Shown: positions 12,300 to 24,985, counted from the first letter of the stretch. The stretch: DNA of 64,000 bases from Trogon surrucura (GCA_020746105.1 CM036619.1:4432561-4496560), one strand, 5' to 3'. The notes: generated from the letters alone by a model not told the origin. A program made the numbers and translations.

Positions 12300-12608
12300 T
12301 TATGCCTCTGCTCGTACATGTAGATCAGATTTCCCATGGATTGGAAACTTTGCATTCTCAGGAACATCAAAGCTGAGCTGTGTCTCCATGAAAGCCTAGT
12401 CTTCATTAAACAAAGCAAGTGCTTCATCATTCGAAGGAAGTCTTTTGTTCACTCCGGACACTAACTTCTCCAAAATCTCCCCAGCTTGGGCAGTCTTCTT
12501 GGAGAGTTCACCCTTCTGCTGCAGTACAGGCAGCCACTGTGTTCCAGCTGACGTTCTGGTTCTGGGAGAAGGTTCAAGTCTGCCCAAGGTTGTAACCAAT
12601 AAGTGAAA
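12300..12608 (-). other. Protein-like open frame with one internal stop, unidentified
   Basis: A minus-strand frame of about 102 codons is open except for one TAG at 12396-12398. The part before the stop contains a predicted amphipathic helical stretch (QQKGELSKKTAQAGEILEKL). The part after it also reads like soluble protein (SFDVPENAKFPIHG). There is no in-frame ATG near the upstream end and no strong splice acceptor. It could be a decayed exon or retrocopy, but a frame of this length with one stop is easily found by chance. I do not recognise a family. Confidence 0.12.
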
Positions 12609-12891
12609 TTAGCAGTGGCTTCATCTCAGTTAACCTCAAATTGCCTATGTCTACACAGACGCGCCTTGAAGCAATTGAACTTGAGCTTTCCTTTGGCACC
12701 GGCTCAAGCGCCATGAATTTGCGTTTGAGTTTTTAGCTCATACTGCACATAAAGTTTAGCCAGACAACAGGCATATATGAGCATTTGCAATCAGTTTCCC
12801 TTCCTTCACCCTATTTCCACAGCAGATTGCTGAGGAGAGTTTCTGACAGCCTTTTAAAGTGCAAATGGTCAAAATATATAGGTACGGTATT

Positions 12892-12914
12892 TATAGACTC
12901 CTAGGGAGTCTATA
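12892..12914. repeat. Perfect inverted repeat, 10-bp stem with 3-nt loop
   Basis: TATAGACTCC, then TAG, then GGAGTCTATA: all ten stem positions pair. It sits in an AT-rich context just after a TATTTATAG stretch. It could extrude as a small cruciform or form an RNA hairpin if transcribed. It is too short for a microRNA precursor stem. Confidence 0.6.
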
Positions 12915-14050
12915 GGAATAAAAATAAATCTGCTTCTTTGCTGAAAATCTCGGATTCAGTCTACATTAAATAATGCTGTTTGCCGACCTCCCCATGCACA
13001 GCACAAGACCTTATCATAGAGATTGTATTCACACGTGACACATGGTCACCACGGGTGAAGAGTTACAATACTTGCAGATTGTCACCTTCACCACTCCCAG
13101 AATTTTGAGGCACAGAGGTCACTTGGGCTGCATTCCTGGATCTAGCTTCAGCCATTGAGTTCCATTGCCTTCCCCGCTGGGAGAAACAGGGAGTGGGAAG
13201 AATCAGTCGTGCTCTGAAGAACCTGGGAGTTTGGCTTGTTGCAACAAGGTGCAGGGCAGGAGCTGATGATACAGTTTGTTTATACAAACTTTGCTCTTGA
13301 GATTGCACCATGATGTTGAGGAGAACGTGACAACCCACGTGGACTGCTATATCAGATCTGAAACGCTGAAGTTTTCAAGGACCCTGAGTTTTATGCAGAT
13401 CAACACAAGCCATTTTAAGGGTTTTTTTGGTGCTTGCGAGTGAGTCAGGCTCTATGGGGGGCAGAGCCATTGTGGTAGCTCAAAGTTGCACAGCTCAGCC
13501 CAGCAGTAGGTTCACAGAGACAGCTAGGACTAGCTAAAGCACAGCATAATTCTTGTTCTGTGCTGCAGAGAATGGAGGTCTGCTGAAGGTCACTAGATCA
13601 CAAGAGTTTGTTCTGTGGACTCTGCCTTCATTAAAGCAAATAGAGGTCTCCTCCAAGTGCCTGTTGCCAGTGCTAAAGACCATGAATTATATCGTAACCG
13701 TTGTTGTCACTGTGACTGTAAAGGAACATCCCTTCTTAGGAGAACTGGGAAATGGAGAGAGAACCCATCCAGCAGCTCATCCATTCTTTTCCTCATTATT
13801 TGACTTTGATGAGGCCTTTTATGTTCCCCAGGCCACGAACCATCCTGTTACGATGAGCCATAAAGCAGCTTGATCCAGCAACACAAACACTGGCCTGATG
13901 GTGTTTCTGGCATTGGATGCATTGAAGAGGGCAGATCAGGCAAAGAAATGAATTAATGGTTAACATTTGGGGTGTTTTTTTGTGTAAATAGCAATGTCAG
14001 CAACTCTTTATTCTTGCATAATACAGGTATAGGTGTAGTAGACCTAGTAA

Positions 14051-14440
14051 AGAGTTGGGGTTGTTCAGTCTGAAGAAGAGAAGGCTTCGGGGAGGCCTTA
14101 TAACTGCCTTTCAGTACTTAAAAGGAACCTATAACAAAGAGGGAAACAATCTTTTTAGGAAGGCCCGTTGCCACAGGACAAGGGGCAATGGTTTTAAACT
14201 AAAAGAGGGTAAATTTAGAATGGATATAAGACTTTTTTTTACAGTGAGAGTGGTGAAACACTGGCACAGGCTGCCCAGAGAGGTGGTGGAGACCCCATCC
14301 CTGGAGACATTCAAGGTCAGGCTTGATGGGGCTCTGAGCAACCTGATCTAGTGAGAGATGTCCCTGCTCCCTGCAGAGGGGTTGGACTAGATGATCTTTA
14401 AAGGTCCCTTCCAGCCCAACGCGTTCTATGACTCTATGAC
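14051..14440 (+). mobile_element. CR1 LINE fragment, group 2
   Basis: About 390 bp with an uninterrupted 98-codon ORF2 C-terminal frame (14055-14351). It contains [40 protein letters not shown] and [19 protein letters not shown]. The stop is followed by gggttggactagatgatctt and a ttctatgactctatgac tail. The intact frame suggests this is among the younger copies here, but only the distal C-terminus is present. Confidence 0.95.
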
Positions 14441-15521
14441 CACCCGTCTTCCACAGCACCCTAAAGCTGGCAGTACTTTGTTGAGATGTGCAGATGTGCA
14501 CGTGTACTGAAACATACACAGAAAATCACAGAGCCAGACATGTGCCCTGTGCCTTCCCATACCTCCAGAATGTTGTTCTACATAACACACCGTGCTTCAT
14601 CCCATAAAGCTCTGCAGAAAGACAAGCCTTGCTGTCACCAGTGATGTCTTACAAAACTTCAAGTGACAAGGCTCCTTGGGATCTGGCTAGAGGAACACAG
14701 CCACAGGCTAAAAGTGGAAGGTTGTTTACGTGGAGAAAAGTTCTGCTGAGAGATACTAGTCTTCATTCTCCTCTTTTGGGGATAACACCCACTGTGCAAA
14801 TTTGAGTAGTCCATAAAAGTAATACAAACTGAATGATGGCTGGAGGAGGTGGCAGAAATCTGGCTCAGAGGAGACCACAGGCTGAGCTGTAGCAGATGTC
14901 TGCTTTTACACCAGCCAGACAAAATCCCGTTTTCTCCCTCTCTCCTCTTACAAAACGTCAGTCAGATCCACCTCAAGAACTGATGTTTGTGAAATATTGT
15001 GGGTTCTTGGCAAAATACACAGTGAGGTGCCTGGCCTTGTCCGTCCATCTGGTAGTTGAACTACATTTCTCAGGTCAAACGGACAGGATAGGTTTTCTGG
15101 TTTTGGTTTTTTTTCTTCAAGTGCACAGGGCCTAAAACCCCCAGTTCCCTTCATCATTTCTGTTTCTTTAGCACTTTGGAAAAATACTCCTCTGTGGTGA
15201 TTCTCATTTCCATCTGAAAGTCTTCACTCTTGGATCCAGGTGTTGCAATGCCATCAGATCCTGTCAGCGAATAATAATCTGTCTGTTAAAATAGTACTGT
15301 GTCCCTCGCCCTTAAAACAAGAGTCACTGATATTGATACACTTGACAACAACAATATTACTGCCCATTGGTCCCACCTCCCTTCAGTCAGGACTTCTGAA
15401 CACACAGGCACTGCAGGCTATAACACTGTTTTCCCACCTTCTGATAAATCCTCCCGCAGACAGTTACCCACCCATATCATTGCAAGGTATGTTTTCTGCC
15501 TCTTTTTTCCTTTCAAACCAT
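14441..15521. other. Unique spacer between inverted CR1 copies
   Basis: About 1.1 kb of non-coding DNA separating two group-2 CR1 fragments that lie in opposite orientation. No recognised gene or repeat inside. Confidence 0.5.
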
Positions 15522-16013
15522 TATAGAATCATGGAATCATAGAATGGCCTAGACTGGAAGGGACCTCAGAGATCATCTAATCCAACCTCCCTGTCACGGG
15601 CAGGGATGCCTCTCTACTAGATCTGGCTACTCAAGGCTCTGTCCAACTTGGCCTTGAACACCTCCAGGGAGGGGGCAGCCACAACATCTCTGGGCAATTT
15701 ATTGCAAAGTCTTGCCACCCTCGTACTGAAGAATTTCTTCCTAAGTTCTAATCTAAATCTATTCTCCTTCAACTTAAATCCATTTCCCCTTGTCCTATCA
15801 GTGAACACTCTTGTAAAAAATCCCTCCCCAGCCTTCCTATAGGATCCCTTCAGGTATTGGAAGGCAGCTATCAGGTCCCCCCGAAGTCTTCTCTTTTCAG
15901 GACTGAACAATCCCGGCTCCCGCAGCCTGTCCTTGTAGCAGAGGTGCTCCAGCCCCTGGATCATCTTTGTGGCCTCTTCTGAACATGCTCTAACAGTTCT
16001 ATGTCCCTCTTAT
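15522..16013 (-). mobile_element. CR1 LINE fragment, group 2
   Basis: It starts with the antisense octamer tail (tagaatcatggaatcatag) and runs through the antisense of the group-2 3' end and of ORF2. A 115-codon minus frame (15617-15964) is open with GLEHLCYKDRLREPGLFSPE, KAGEGFFTRVFTDRTRGNG and LCNKLPRDVVAAPSLEVFK. Homology ends near tccctcttatg at about 16013. The frame is intact but the catalytic core is missing. Confidence 0.95.
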
Positions 16014-19000
16014 GGTTATGACCTGGAGCAATTTCTACATCCATCACTGCTGCTAAATTTCATACCATCTGTCTCTAGAGAGTGCCACCAACCCAGGGCC
16101 TCTCCCTTAGCCTACTGGATGGCCCCACAGCCAGTGGCGGTCCCTGTTTTTTCGAAGATGATTTCACAGCAGAGACAAAACCAGAGGATGGAAGAAAAGG
16201 ACGCACTCATAGAAACTTCTAGACTCTTTTCTCTAACACCTCCCCACGTCGCAGCCCTTACAATCAGTTTAACAGTCAAGCAGAGGCATCTGGAAGACAT
16301 CTGTGTCTCCAAGCCCTTCCGAAGCCCTCTGCAACATCGCTGCCTGGCCGAGCTCCCCCATCGCACCTTGGGCCATGAGGGACCGCGCTGATGTGCTGGC
16401 TCTCTAGCAGACAAAAAGCACATGTTGCTGAGTGCTAGACCTTCTCCCCTTGGCCTGTTTACAAGAAAAGATGTCAGCATCAGGCAGTCCTTGCTCACTT
16501 GGCCGCGTTGCTCAGCACAGGGAGGACAACCTGGTTCATGCCATTCATGGGCTGCTTGGTTTTTCCCCTGCAAAACCAGCGGGATCATATCAGCTTTAAT
16601 AATACCTATAGGATTTAAACCCCTGGTGCTATACCTTATGGAAACTTTGGGCCAGGCTCTGAGCTGGGATAAATGGGTATAGCAGCACCAAAGTTGTTTA
16701 AGCTGCTGTAAATCAGGAAGGATCTGGATCTTTCACCCCTGTGCATCCCTGCATGTATTACAACTTAATAAGCAATAGCTAAGAATAACACTTAGTCTCC
16801 CAGCCTAAGCACTGTGCAGAATATCAAAAACGTTGCACCAGGAGTGCAATAGCGTGACTTTCTCTGTCCTTCACAATCATAAAAATGCCCTCGCCTCCCA
16901 CATGCAGGGAAACGGTGAAGTCACTTCTCCCCTAAATTATACTGAAGCCAACAGAAGCAGCAGAGTCCTTGTTTTACCTGATGTTCCGCTTGAGAAGGAG
17001 CAACGTGAGAGCCTCTGTCATGGCAACTGCTCGTCCTGAGCAGACGAGCTGTCTCCAGGCCTCTCCAATTACATCTTTGCTGTTATAATTCACATCCTGC
17101 ACTTATTAGCGATAAGGTCAATGGGAGCAAATACAATGGGAGCTGCTGAAAACTCTGTTGTTGTACATGCTCCCAACGACACTCACTGCGCTACAGAAAC
17201 CAAAAATAACTTCCTGGTCTCCCAGAACAGTGTGGAAAATATTTCCCTGCATTTTCTAGGTTATGGATAATTTCCCTTCTTTAGGATTGTGGTGGCTCTT
17301 TCTCCAGGAGAGCTAAACACAAATATCCCTTGGGTGCATGTGCCGCTTTCCTCAGTGCTCTGCAGAAATGCTCTCACCCAGGAGATCTCTGTGCCCTCCT
17401 TTCAAGGGCAGAAAATCACTCTCCCTCACTTCTCTGACTCCTACCTATGCTTTAACTCAATATTTCTACCTTTTTGCCAACATCCTCAGCCTTATTTTCT
17501 TACTATGGAGCTCTCAATACTTGCATGGGAGTGTGAGCTCTCGGTGCATGCCCACAGCAGACAGCAGTAATATTGCTTCTGTCTTCTGTTGTTCCTCTGA
17601 ACGAAATACACACAATGCCTGAAAGTCCCAGAGGATCTTTCCTACTTGTTTTTAGGGCAAGAGGACAAAGTGCTCCAGGAGCTTAATTTCTTCCCGAAGA
17701 GCAACTGCATCTGTAACTCTTAGAAAGCACAACTCCAATGGACCAGGAAAATTAGTTCTGCTGGAGTGGTCCAGATATTTTCGCTTCCTCCTGCTGCTTT
17801 TCCCATTTCTCCCCATGGTGTCTGTCACTGCCTTTGCTTGGTTCTGAGTGGTACATGCAGAGGCTGGTCTCTCTGCACTGACAAGATATGCTCTGCTTAA
17901 AAGCTCATGAATTGTCTTTGACGGTCTGCAAATGCTGTTTGGTTTTGACATACAGTTGGAAACTCCAGAAACTGCAGTGAGTGTCAGAGGAGATAGGATA
18001 TAAGTATCCAGCTGTGTTGTGAGCAAGAAGTGTACCCGGCGACCTTTGTGCAGGTCAAGTCCTGCAGATAAGCCACCATATCATAAGAGCCATTAGAACA
18101 AGTTGTTCCTCTGGTGAGAATCCCAGCCCCTTTCCCCCATGTACTTGAAAATACAACTCACACCAGAGGTGAACCTAGAACCACTGTTGCAGTGACTGGC
18201 ACCCAGAGACCACCAAGGTCCCATTGTGCTGTCATATGGAGACACTTGATAAATCGCTGACCCCAGGTAGGATAAACAGGCAGGGCAGAGCAGGGACAGG
18301 AGAAATGTTTCCCCATTGGGCAGGGGAAGAGGGAGTGAAAGCCCCTTCACTATAAATTTATTATTGCACGGGCCACAGAGGGATTCCTTTGCTGAGACTA
18401 ATTGGTCTGACTGATCCCAGACTGCCAAAACCGCACATGAACTTCTGTGGTTTTAAATATGCTTTGACTTTCCCTGATCCAGCTGCAAAAAACACCAGCT
18501 TTCCTGACAGCTACAGCTGTAATGATGACTCATTGTCAGAGCAAACATCTGTGTCTCATCTAACACATGGTGCAGCACAAAAAGGGACCGAGTTATTCTG
18601 TAAAGAAACCAACAATGACCCACTGATCAGGCCAAGAAGAGGAAGGCTTCAAGCTGGTTTGCACTGCTCTGCAGTCTCTGGAGTGCTATTAAAACGTCCA
18701 AGGATATGCAAGAGCTGGAACGGGGATCACATGCCTTTTTCTGACCACATATGCTGCATCCAGTTAGAGACTGAGCACCACAACTTGTGAGCAGCCAGCT
18801 GCTTGGGAAGCAAGCCTGGATTCAGTTGGAAGGATTGAATCCTGCTGGGCAGGAGTAGGATCTCCTCTGAAAGCTAAAATTCCCAGCAATCACTGTACCA
18901 AGCCTACAAGGAGTTCAGGAAGCTCTACACACCCAATTCTGCCTGGAAGAATGTTTTCTACTAGTAACCTACCAGTGGAAATAGCACTGATACATGTTGG

Positions 19001-19588
19001 ATATGCGCAGAGTGGTGTGTTTGCTCTCTCAGATGGAGGAAGCAAGATGAGCAGGCAGAGTTACCAAAGCCTGCTGAGATCCTTCTCCATGTCCTTAGAG
19101 CTAAGTGACACTGTGGGTGACGCTGGGAAGGGCTGTCCTCAAAAAGCCATTGGTGGTAGTGGGAACTCCATCTACCCCGGGACATGGTTTGAACAATTGC
19201 ACCACGGGGTGCAATTCAGAAGAACCCTGAACACAATGCAGCTGTCCCGTGCTGGCCATGAAACTGAAGCCTCCAGTATGGCTGCTTTGGCAACTGCACT
19301 ACTTATGGCACAGCTAACTGCAAAAATGACATGCTGGGAGACAGTTCAGCCACTATGGAGTCTGGGAGCCCCCTTATCATGCTAAACGTGGTTATTTAGC
19401 CTTTGGGTACCTCTGGTCAGTGCCCTAGCTTTGCATCAGGCAAAATGATGAGCATCTGTTGGGAAAACTGAGTCCAGAAATATCATGCTGCATTCTCACC
19501 AGCATGTTACCTCCAAGGTCACGTCAAGGCCAACCTCTTACTTAAAGCAAGGTCTGCTATGGGAGACAGGCTTTACTCAGGCTTTACT
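16014..19588. other. Unique non-coding DNA
   Basis: About 3.6 kb without a recognised repeat or gene. The longest open frames (158 codons at 16112-16588, -; 144 codons at 18951-19385, +; 140 codons at 15969-16391, +) lack domains and start context. Confidence 0.5.
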
Positions 19589-19867
19589 CAGCCTGGTCTT
19601 GAAAACCTTAAAGGATGGAGACTGCACAACCTTTCCCTGCCCTGTCCATCCAGGCTAAGAGATGATCTGGGGGTCCCACTGAGCAACATCCCCCCACCTC
19701 CTTCCCTTCATCAGCTCAGGTAATGAAGTCATGAGTAGCCCTACTCTGTTGAACGTGAGGCCTGCGTATCCACTGGATCTGAGCCTGTAACACCTCCAGG
19801 AATCATAAAATCATACAACAGCTTTGCTGGAAGTTGGAAGATACCTTTAAGATCATCGAGTACACCA
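19589..19867 (-). mobile_element. Degenerate CR1 LINE remnant
   Basis: Two decayed pieces in the same orientation. At 19589-19650, the antisense of the end of ORF2 (cagcctggtcttgaaaacct, then ggatggagactgcacaacct). At 19798-19867, an antisense 3' tip (aatcataaaatcatacaaca, then ttggaagatacctttaagat). The piece between them does not align well, so this may be two insertions or one badly decayed copy. Just upstream, the 11-mer ggctttactca is duplicated at 19569-19590. Confidence 0.6.
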
Positions 19868-22539
19868 AAGAAGGATGACACATCCCTGTGTACAAGGGGA
19901 AAAGCTCTGGAGACATTGAGCCATGCACGATGCTAAAATCCAGTGCTGAACTTGTTCAAATAGTTCATAATTCTACTCACTGCCCCTGCTCATTACCAGC
20001 CTGTCCCTTGCCTTTCCAAGAGCTCTAATACTCTACTTGGCTCCTAGAGAGATCTACTTGCTCTGTGAGACAGTCAGAACCACAACACTGCAGATTGAAT
20101 GAGAAATGTCACCCCAAAGGATGTCATCTCTTCACGGCTTGGCCACAAGATCCATACCTTGAGGAAAGGATAACGCAGGAGCAGAAACTCCCGCTTCAAA
20201 AGATGCCTTCACCCTGGCAGCAGAAGGATCTTGGTGGCAGTGAATTGCTGCAATCTTCAAGGGAACCTGGGAGGCTGTCCCAGACACTCTTGCTGGGAAA
20301 AGAGAGCCTGGACTAAAGCGGGGAAACTACTTTCTGGTTGCAGTGTTGGAGTGTGTGGGCAACTGCACACTTCTGCCTTCACACATGGCTGTCACGTGGT
20401 GGCTTGTGTCCTCTACTTGCAGGTCAACATGGATGCATCCTGGCAAAACATAGCCAAGGGTCTCCCTCAGGTAATTTGACTGACACTGAGGGAGGAAGGA
20501 ACACCTTTCCAGTGAATAGCATGATTTTTCTTCTCCAGCACTAGCAAGGCCAAATTTATGTAGGATGCTCCAAGTGAGAAAAGCAGAAAGCTCCCCAGAT
20601 TGCTGGAGGTTGGATTGGGTTTGGTATTGAGACTCATGGCCCCAGGGAATTGGCTTCTGAAAACCCAGCAGGATCATTTCAGCCTCGAATCCCAGCTGCT
20701 GCTGCTGAAAACCTTTCTTTGGAGTCTTCATCCTCGGATGGCCAAACATCTGGTCACGTGTACTGAAAATGTATTCTTAAAGTGGGAAAATAACCCAAAC
20801 ATCTCAGATATCTCTGCAAAATCCCTTGTTCAGTTTCAGATCCGTGGAGGAGGGGAAGAGTTCAGAAGAATTACTCTTTCATCTAAATCAAATTGGGATG
20901 TTTGAATGCTTCCGTGACATCAAAACCAAGGTAAAAATCGAACAAAAATCAGGGACATGGAGAAATCTTTTTCCCTCCCTCCTAGTGAGGCACACAACTG
21001 CTGCCCAAAGTTCCAGGCAGTCTTCTTGGACCTTGCACCACTATCTCTGCCAACATGTACCCTCTCACCTGCATCACTACAGATTTACATCCTTTGGCTC
21101 CCTAAGTCCAACCCCAACTGTCCAGACAGGACCCAACCCATAACAGGGCACATGGTCTGCGGCCATGTCTCGCCCCTCCATGTTGCAACTGACTTCACAC
21201 CAAACTTTTCCTGTGGTCTCATCTTTCGTTCCAAGCCAGATCGCCTCCAACCTCAAGAAGTTCTCCTTCCTGCTCACCTCAAACCAACCCTCAGTCTCTG
21301 CTCTCTGCTGCCTTGACCCCGTTGTCCCTGATTCCCTGTCCTCCTGAAGAGAAGCCTTCACTACCGCCATCTCATAAACCTCACCAGCCTCCTTTTTCTT
21401 TTCTGGGCCTTCTACATTCTCCATGGCCCAAACCAGGGGTGTTGCAGAACCAGCCCACCCCAGTATATGGAACCATTTGGTTTACTCCCACTCTTTTATG
21501 GGATCAGATGTGACAGCAATGAACACAACAGAAAAGCTCTCACTAGAGGCAATATACGGAGACTGGACTTCAGATCTAATGACTGGGAACCATTTCAAGT
21601 GTTAATCATTCTTCTTTGTTGTTCTTTATCCAAGTTGAAGCTAAATCTTAATCTCCTTAATCCCACTATTTCCATGTGAAAGGTCTGCGGGCAATGTTGG
21701 AGATAAACTCATTTATTTCCCTTAGAAGTTATGTCAAGGAGCACGACGGGAAGATCCGCATAGGCAGGAATTTTTAGCTACAGTCCCCCAGGGTGCGAGA
21801 GCCGTGTTCTTTTTTCAAACCTGATTAATTCTGCCTCGGTTGGGCACATTACAGACACCATTTTCCTGAAGTCTACAGTGTATTCCCTGGGCCCCAGCTG
21901 CTGCTTCTGCCACTACTTGCTGTTTGTGGAGTGATTGCATCTGACAAATAGCAATGGGAGAGATTTCAGGAATGACTCAGAGGCAAAGGCAATTTCACAT
22001 CCAATTTTACATCCAAGGACAGCTTTTCACTGGATACATAAATATGAATGAATGAGGCTTATTCCCGCCGCAGCACCCTCTTGGGATCTTGCTGAATGTC
22101 ACTTCTTACGCCACGGGCAGTCTATCGCCCTTCGGCTTTTCTCTGCTCCAGGCATGAGGGACGATGACTATCAAGTCCTCAGCATATTTCGTAGTTTTTT
22201 TCCAGGATGGTGACAGTGTACTGGGTTTGGATCTACCCCTTTTTTACCCTTGGAGGAGATGACAGTGATGCCTCTCTCCATCCTGTCTTACCTTTGTGAG
22301 TCACCAGCATTTACTCACTGGCTTTTGCCTCCTGGGCTGGGTGTCCTGAGACAGTGCACGTAGATGTGCTAGGATCTTGCCAATTTGCTCATTGGAGATC
22401 ATTTAGACCTCCCAGTTTTGCAGGCCTTCTGTTGTTCTTCCCTTCTGGAGCTTCTACACCAACCTTAATCCAATCTCCATCCTTGTCAATCTCAATATTT
22501 CCATTATCACTCTCCAACACACACAAAAATCCCTTCTGC
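19868..22539. other. Unique non-coding DNA
   Basis: About 2.7 kb without a recognised gene. Overlapping open frames around 20327-21424 (up to 140 codons) show no domain signatures. Confidence 0.5.
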
Positions 22540-22620
22540 TGACAGAATAACACCTTCACAATGGGGAAAGATGTTGCCACTGCACACACTGAACCAGCTG
22601 AACTAACCTAGTCTGAACCT
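22540..22620 (-). repeat. Unidentified dispersed repeat, copy A
   Basis: Read on the minus strand, this ~80-bp block matches 25517-25610 on the plus strand with small gaps. Shared landmarks are gttcagac-aggtt-gttcagctgg, tggcaacatctttcc and gtgaaggtgtt-attctgtca. It ends against the 5' truncation point of a CR1 at about 22634. The family is unknown to me: it is not the CR1 3' end, and could be part of an LTR, another LINE region or a DNA transposon. Confidence 0.6.
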
Positions 22621-22633
22621 TTTCCCTGGGAAG

Positions 22634-23085
22634 TGAGCCACAAAGGTGATGAAGGAAGCGGAACATCTTGCTTATGAGGAAAGGCTGAGGGAGCTGGGTC
22701 TCTTCAGCTTGGGGAAGAGGAGGCTGAGGGGTGACATCACTCATGTTTATAAATATATGAAGGGAGAGCATCAGGAGGACAGAGCCAGGCTCTTCTCAGT
22801 GATATCTAATGACAGGACAAGGGGCAATGAGTGCAAGTTGGAGCATAGGAAGTTCCACAAAAATATTAGGAAAAACTTTTTCACTGTGAGTGTGACAGGG
22901 CTCTGGCACAGGCTGCTCAGGGAGGTTGTGGAGTCTCCTCTTTGGAGACACTCAAAACCCACCTGGACATGTTCCTGCGTGACCTACTCTAGCGGATCCT
23001 GCTCTGGCAGGGGGGCTGGACTAGATGATTTTTTGAGGTCCCTTTCAATTCCTGACATTCTGTGATTCTGGGGTTCTGTGATGCT
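22634..23085 (+). mobile_element. CR1 LINE fragment, group 1
   Basis: About 450 bp. A plus-strand frame at 22646-23065 contains [40 protein letters not shown] and [20 protein letters not shown]. It then loses frame around gagtctcctctttggagaca, where 1-2 bases are missing relative to the sister copy at 8305. The tail is gacattctgtgattctgggg. Confidence 0.95.
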
Positions 23086-23344
23086 CTGTCGGGTTAAAGC
23101 TCAGATTTTATCCTGGGATTTTTTTGTTTGCACATCCTTCTCCCAGCCCTGTGCACCTAATGTGCAGTGAACATGTACATGGACACATTTTTGAGGCACA
23201 TATAGGGCTAATGCTTGTGAAGGTTTCAGAGAACACCATCAGAAAGTGGAACCTTCAAGTGCGATCATTACGGCTGAATTATTCACAGTAGATTAATGAC
23301 AGTCTGTGTTTAGGGCTTCTTTCTGGCTGGGAGCAACAGTATGT

Positions 23345-23400
23345 GAACTCAGTGATCTTAAAGGTCTCTTCCAACCAAAGAGATTCTCTGATTCTGTGAT
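23345..23400 (+). mobile_element. CR1 LINE 3' tip (short)
   Basis: Only ~55 bp: aactcagtgatcttaaaggt, then cttccaaccaaagagattct and ctgattctgtgat. This is the extreme 3' end of a CR1. Confidence 0.8.
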
Positions 23401-23581
23401 ATTTTTCACTCCTTAAAAGACCAACTAGCCTGTGTTCCCTTTGGAAAGAAGTTTCTCTGTTTCATCCACCAGAGACGGATGTTGGCCTCCTGTGTACCAC
23501 CTCAGAGCAGAAAGCACATGGGACTATTGGTGCAACCTGCCAAGGTCAGCCTGTGCAGCAGGAGCATGGTAAGAGCACCCT

Positions 23582-23810
23582 TAGAATCACAGAATCATTA
23601 AGGCTGAAAAAACCCTCTAAGATCATCACATCCAAACATCAACCCAAAACTACCATAACCACTAAATTATATCCTGAAGTGCCCATCAACACATTTTTTG
23701 AACGCATCCAGGGATGGTGAGTCCAACACTTCCCTGGGCACCCTGTTCCAATGCCTCATGACTCTTTCAGTAAAGAATTTTTTCCTAATATCCAATCTCA
23801 CCCTCCCTTA
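23582..23810 (-). mobile_element. CR1 LINE fragment, group 3, diverged
   Basis: The antisense tail (tagaatcacagaatcattaa) is followed by antisense 3' sequence with ccagggatggtgagtccaac and antisense KFF segment (gtaaagaattttttcctaat). About 230 bp, more diverged than neighbouring copies. Homology ends at ctcaccctccctta. Confidence 0.9.
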
Positions 23811-24253
23811 GGCTGCAGTGATGAATTAGACACAACGAACATCCAAGTTGGCAATAACGAGTGCTCAGGCTCCATCAGGCTCATCAGAATTGAGACTGTT
23901 CGCCTTCATGTCTGGTCCTTCCCGCAGCACTGCCCAAAGCCCACTCAGGAAATAAAGCCGCAAGCAGATGTCAAGAGAGTAGCTTGCAAGCTGCAACATT
24001 GCCAGGCTTCTGATGCAATCCCAGAGCTGGGCAAAATCCCCAAACAATCAAAAATGGATCTTGAGTACTCCGTTTCCAAAGCACACAGATATTAATTACT
24101 GGTAACAGAACATTAAGCAGTGTGATACACAGCCACAGCAGGGACTCCCTTGCACCTGCAGAACTCACCTGCTAAAGAAGACCTAGAGAGCCCTTGTCCT
24201 CCACTGTGGGTAGAGTTGTCCCTGTTACAACATTCCTGCTAGCCCTCCACATA
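23811..24253. other. Unique spacer between CR1 copies
   Basis: About 440 bp. An open plus frame runs from the preceding CR1 into this spacer to 24095, but it starts inside antisense CR1 and has no recognised similarity. Confidence 0.45.
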
Positions 24254-24985
24254 TAATCATGGAATCATAGAATCATTTAGGTTAGAAAAGACCTTTAAAA
24301 TCATCAAATCCAACCATTAACCCAACGCTGCCAAGTCCACCACTAAACCTGTCCCTGAGTAACACATCTACACATCTTTTAAATACCTCGAGGGATGGTG
24401 ACTCCACCACTTCCCTGGGCAGCCTGTTCCAGCACTCGACTACATTTTCAGTGAATAATTTTTTTCCCAATATCCCATCTAAACATCCTCTGATGCAACT
24501 TGAGGCCATTTTCTTTTGTCCTACTGCTTGTTCCATGGGACATGAGACTGATCCCCTCCTCGCTACAACCTCCTTTCAGTTGTACACAGCAATAAGGTCT
24601 CCTCTCAGCTTCTCCTTCTCCAGACTAAACAACTCTCGTAAGATTTGTTCTCTAGATCCTTCACCAGCTTCGTTGCCCTTCTCTGGACACGCTCCAGCAC
24701 CTCAATGTCTTTCTTGTCATGAGGGGTCCAAAACTGAACACAAGATTCGAGGTGCCTACTATAGGGGGATAATCCCCGCCCTGCTCCTGCTGGCTCCTCT
24801 ATTCCTGATCCAGGCCAGGATGCTGTTGGCTTTCTTGGCCACCTGGGCACACTGCTGGCTCGTGTTCAGCTGCTATCAGCCAACACCCCCAGGTCCCTCT
24901 CTGCCGGGCAGCTTTCCAGCCACTCCTCCCCAAGTCTGTAGCATTACCTGGGTCGTTGTGACCCAAGTGCAGGACCCGACCTTTG
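24254..24985 (-). mobile_element. CR1 LINE fragment, group 3 (second longest)
   Basis: About 730 bp. From the tail (aatcatggaatcatagaatc) it extends through antisense [18 protein letters not shown], the MEQAVGQ region, [20 protein letters not shown] (24605-24850) and the KANSILA/PGRDLGVL region to RVLHLGHNDPGNATDLGRSG. The reading frame is broken by several shifts, and the 81- and 84-codon minus frames are separate pieces. A 269-codon plus-strand frame at 24451-25260 is antisense to this element and not a gene. Confidence 0.95.

Larger units (their letters stand above)
11435..14050. other. Unique non-coding DNA with a hairpin
   Basis: No confident gene. The block holds the perfect hairpin at 12892-12914 and a lysine/glutamate/leucine-rich minus-strand frame at 12300-12608, both listed separately. 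The rest shows no recognised repeats. Confidence 0.5.

Noticed and set aside
22389..22589. Minus-strand frame with an acidic, protein-like end (IEIDKDGDWIKVGVEAPEGK)
   Set aside because: Short; its upstream part is the dispersed repeat also found at 25.5 kb, where the downstream part does not recur; no family recognised.
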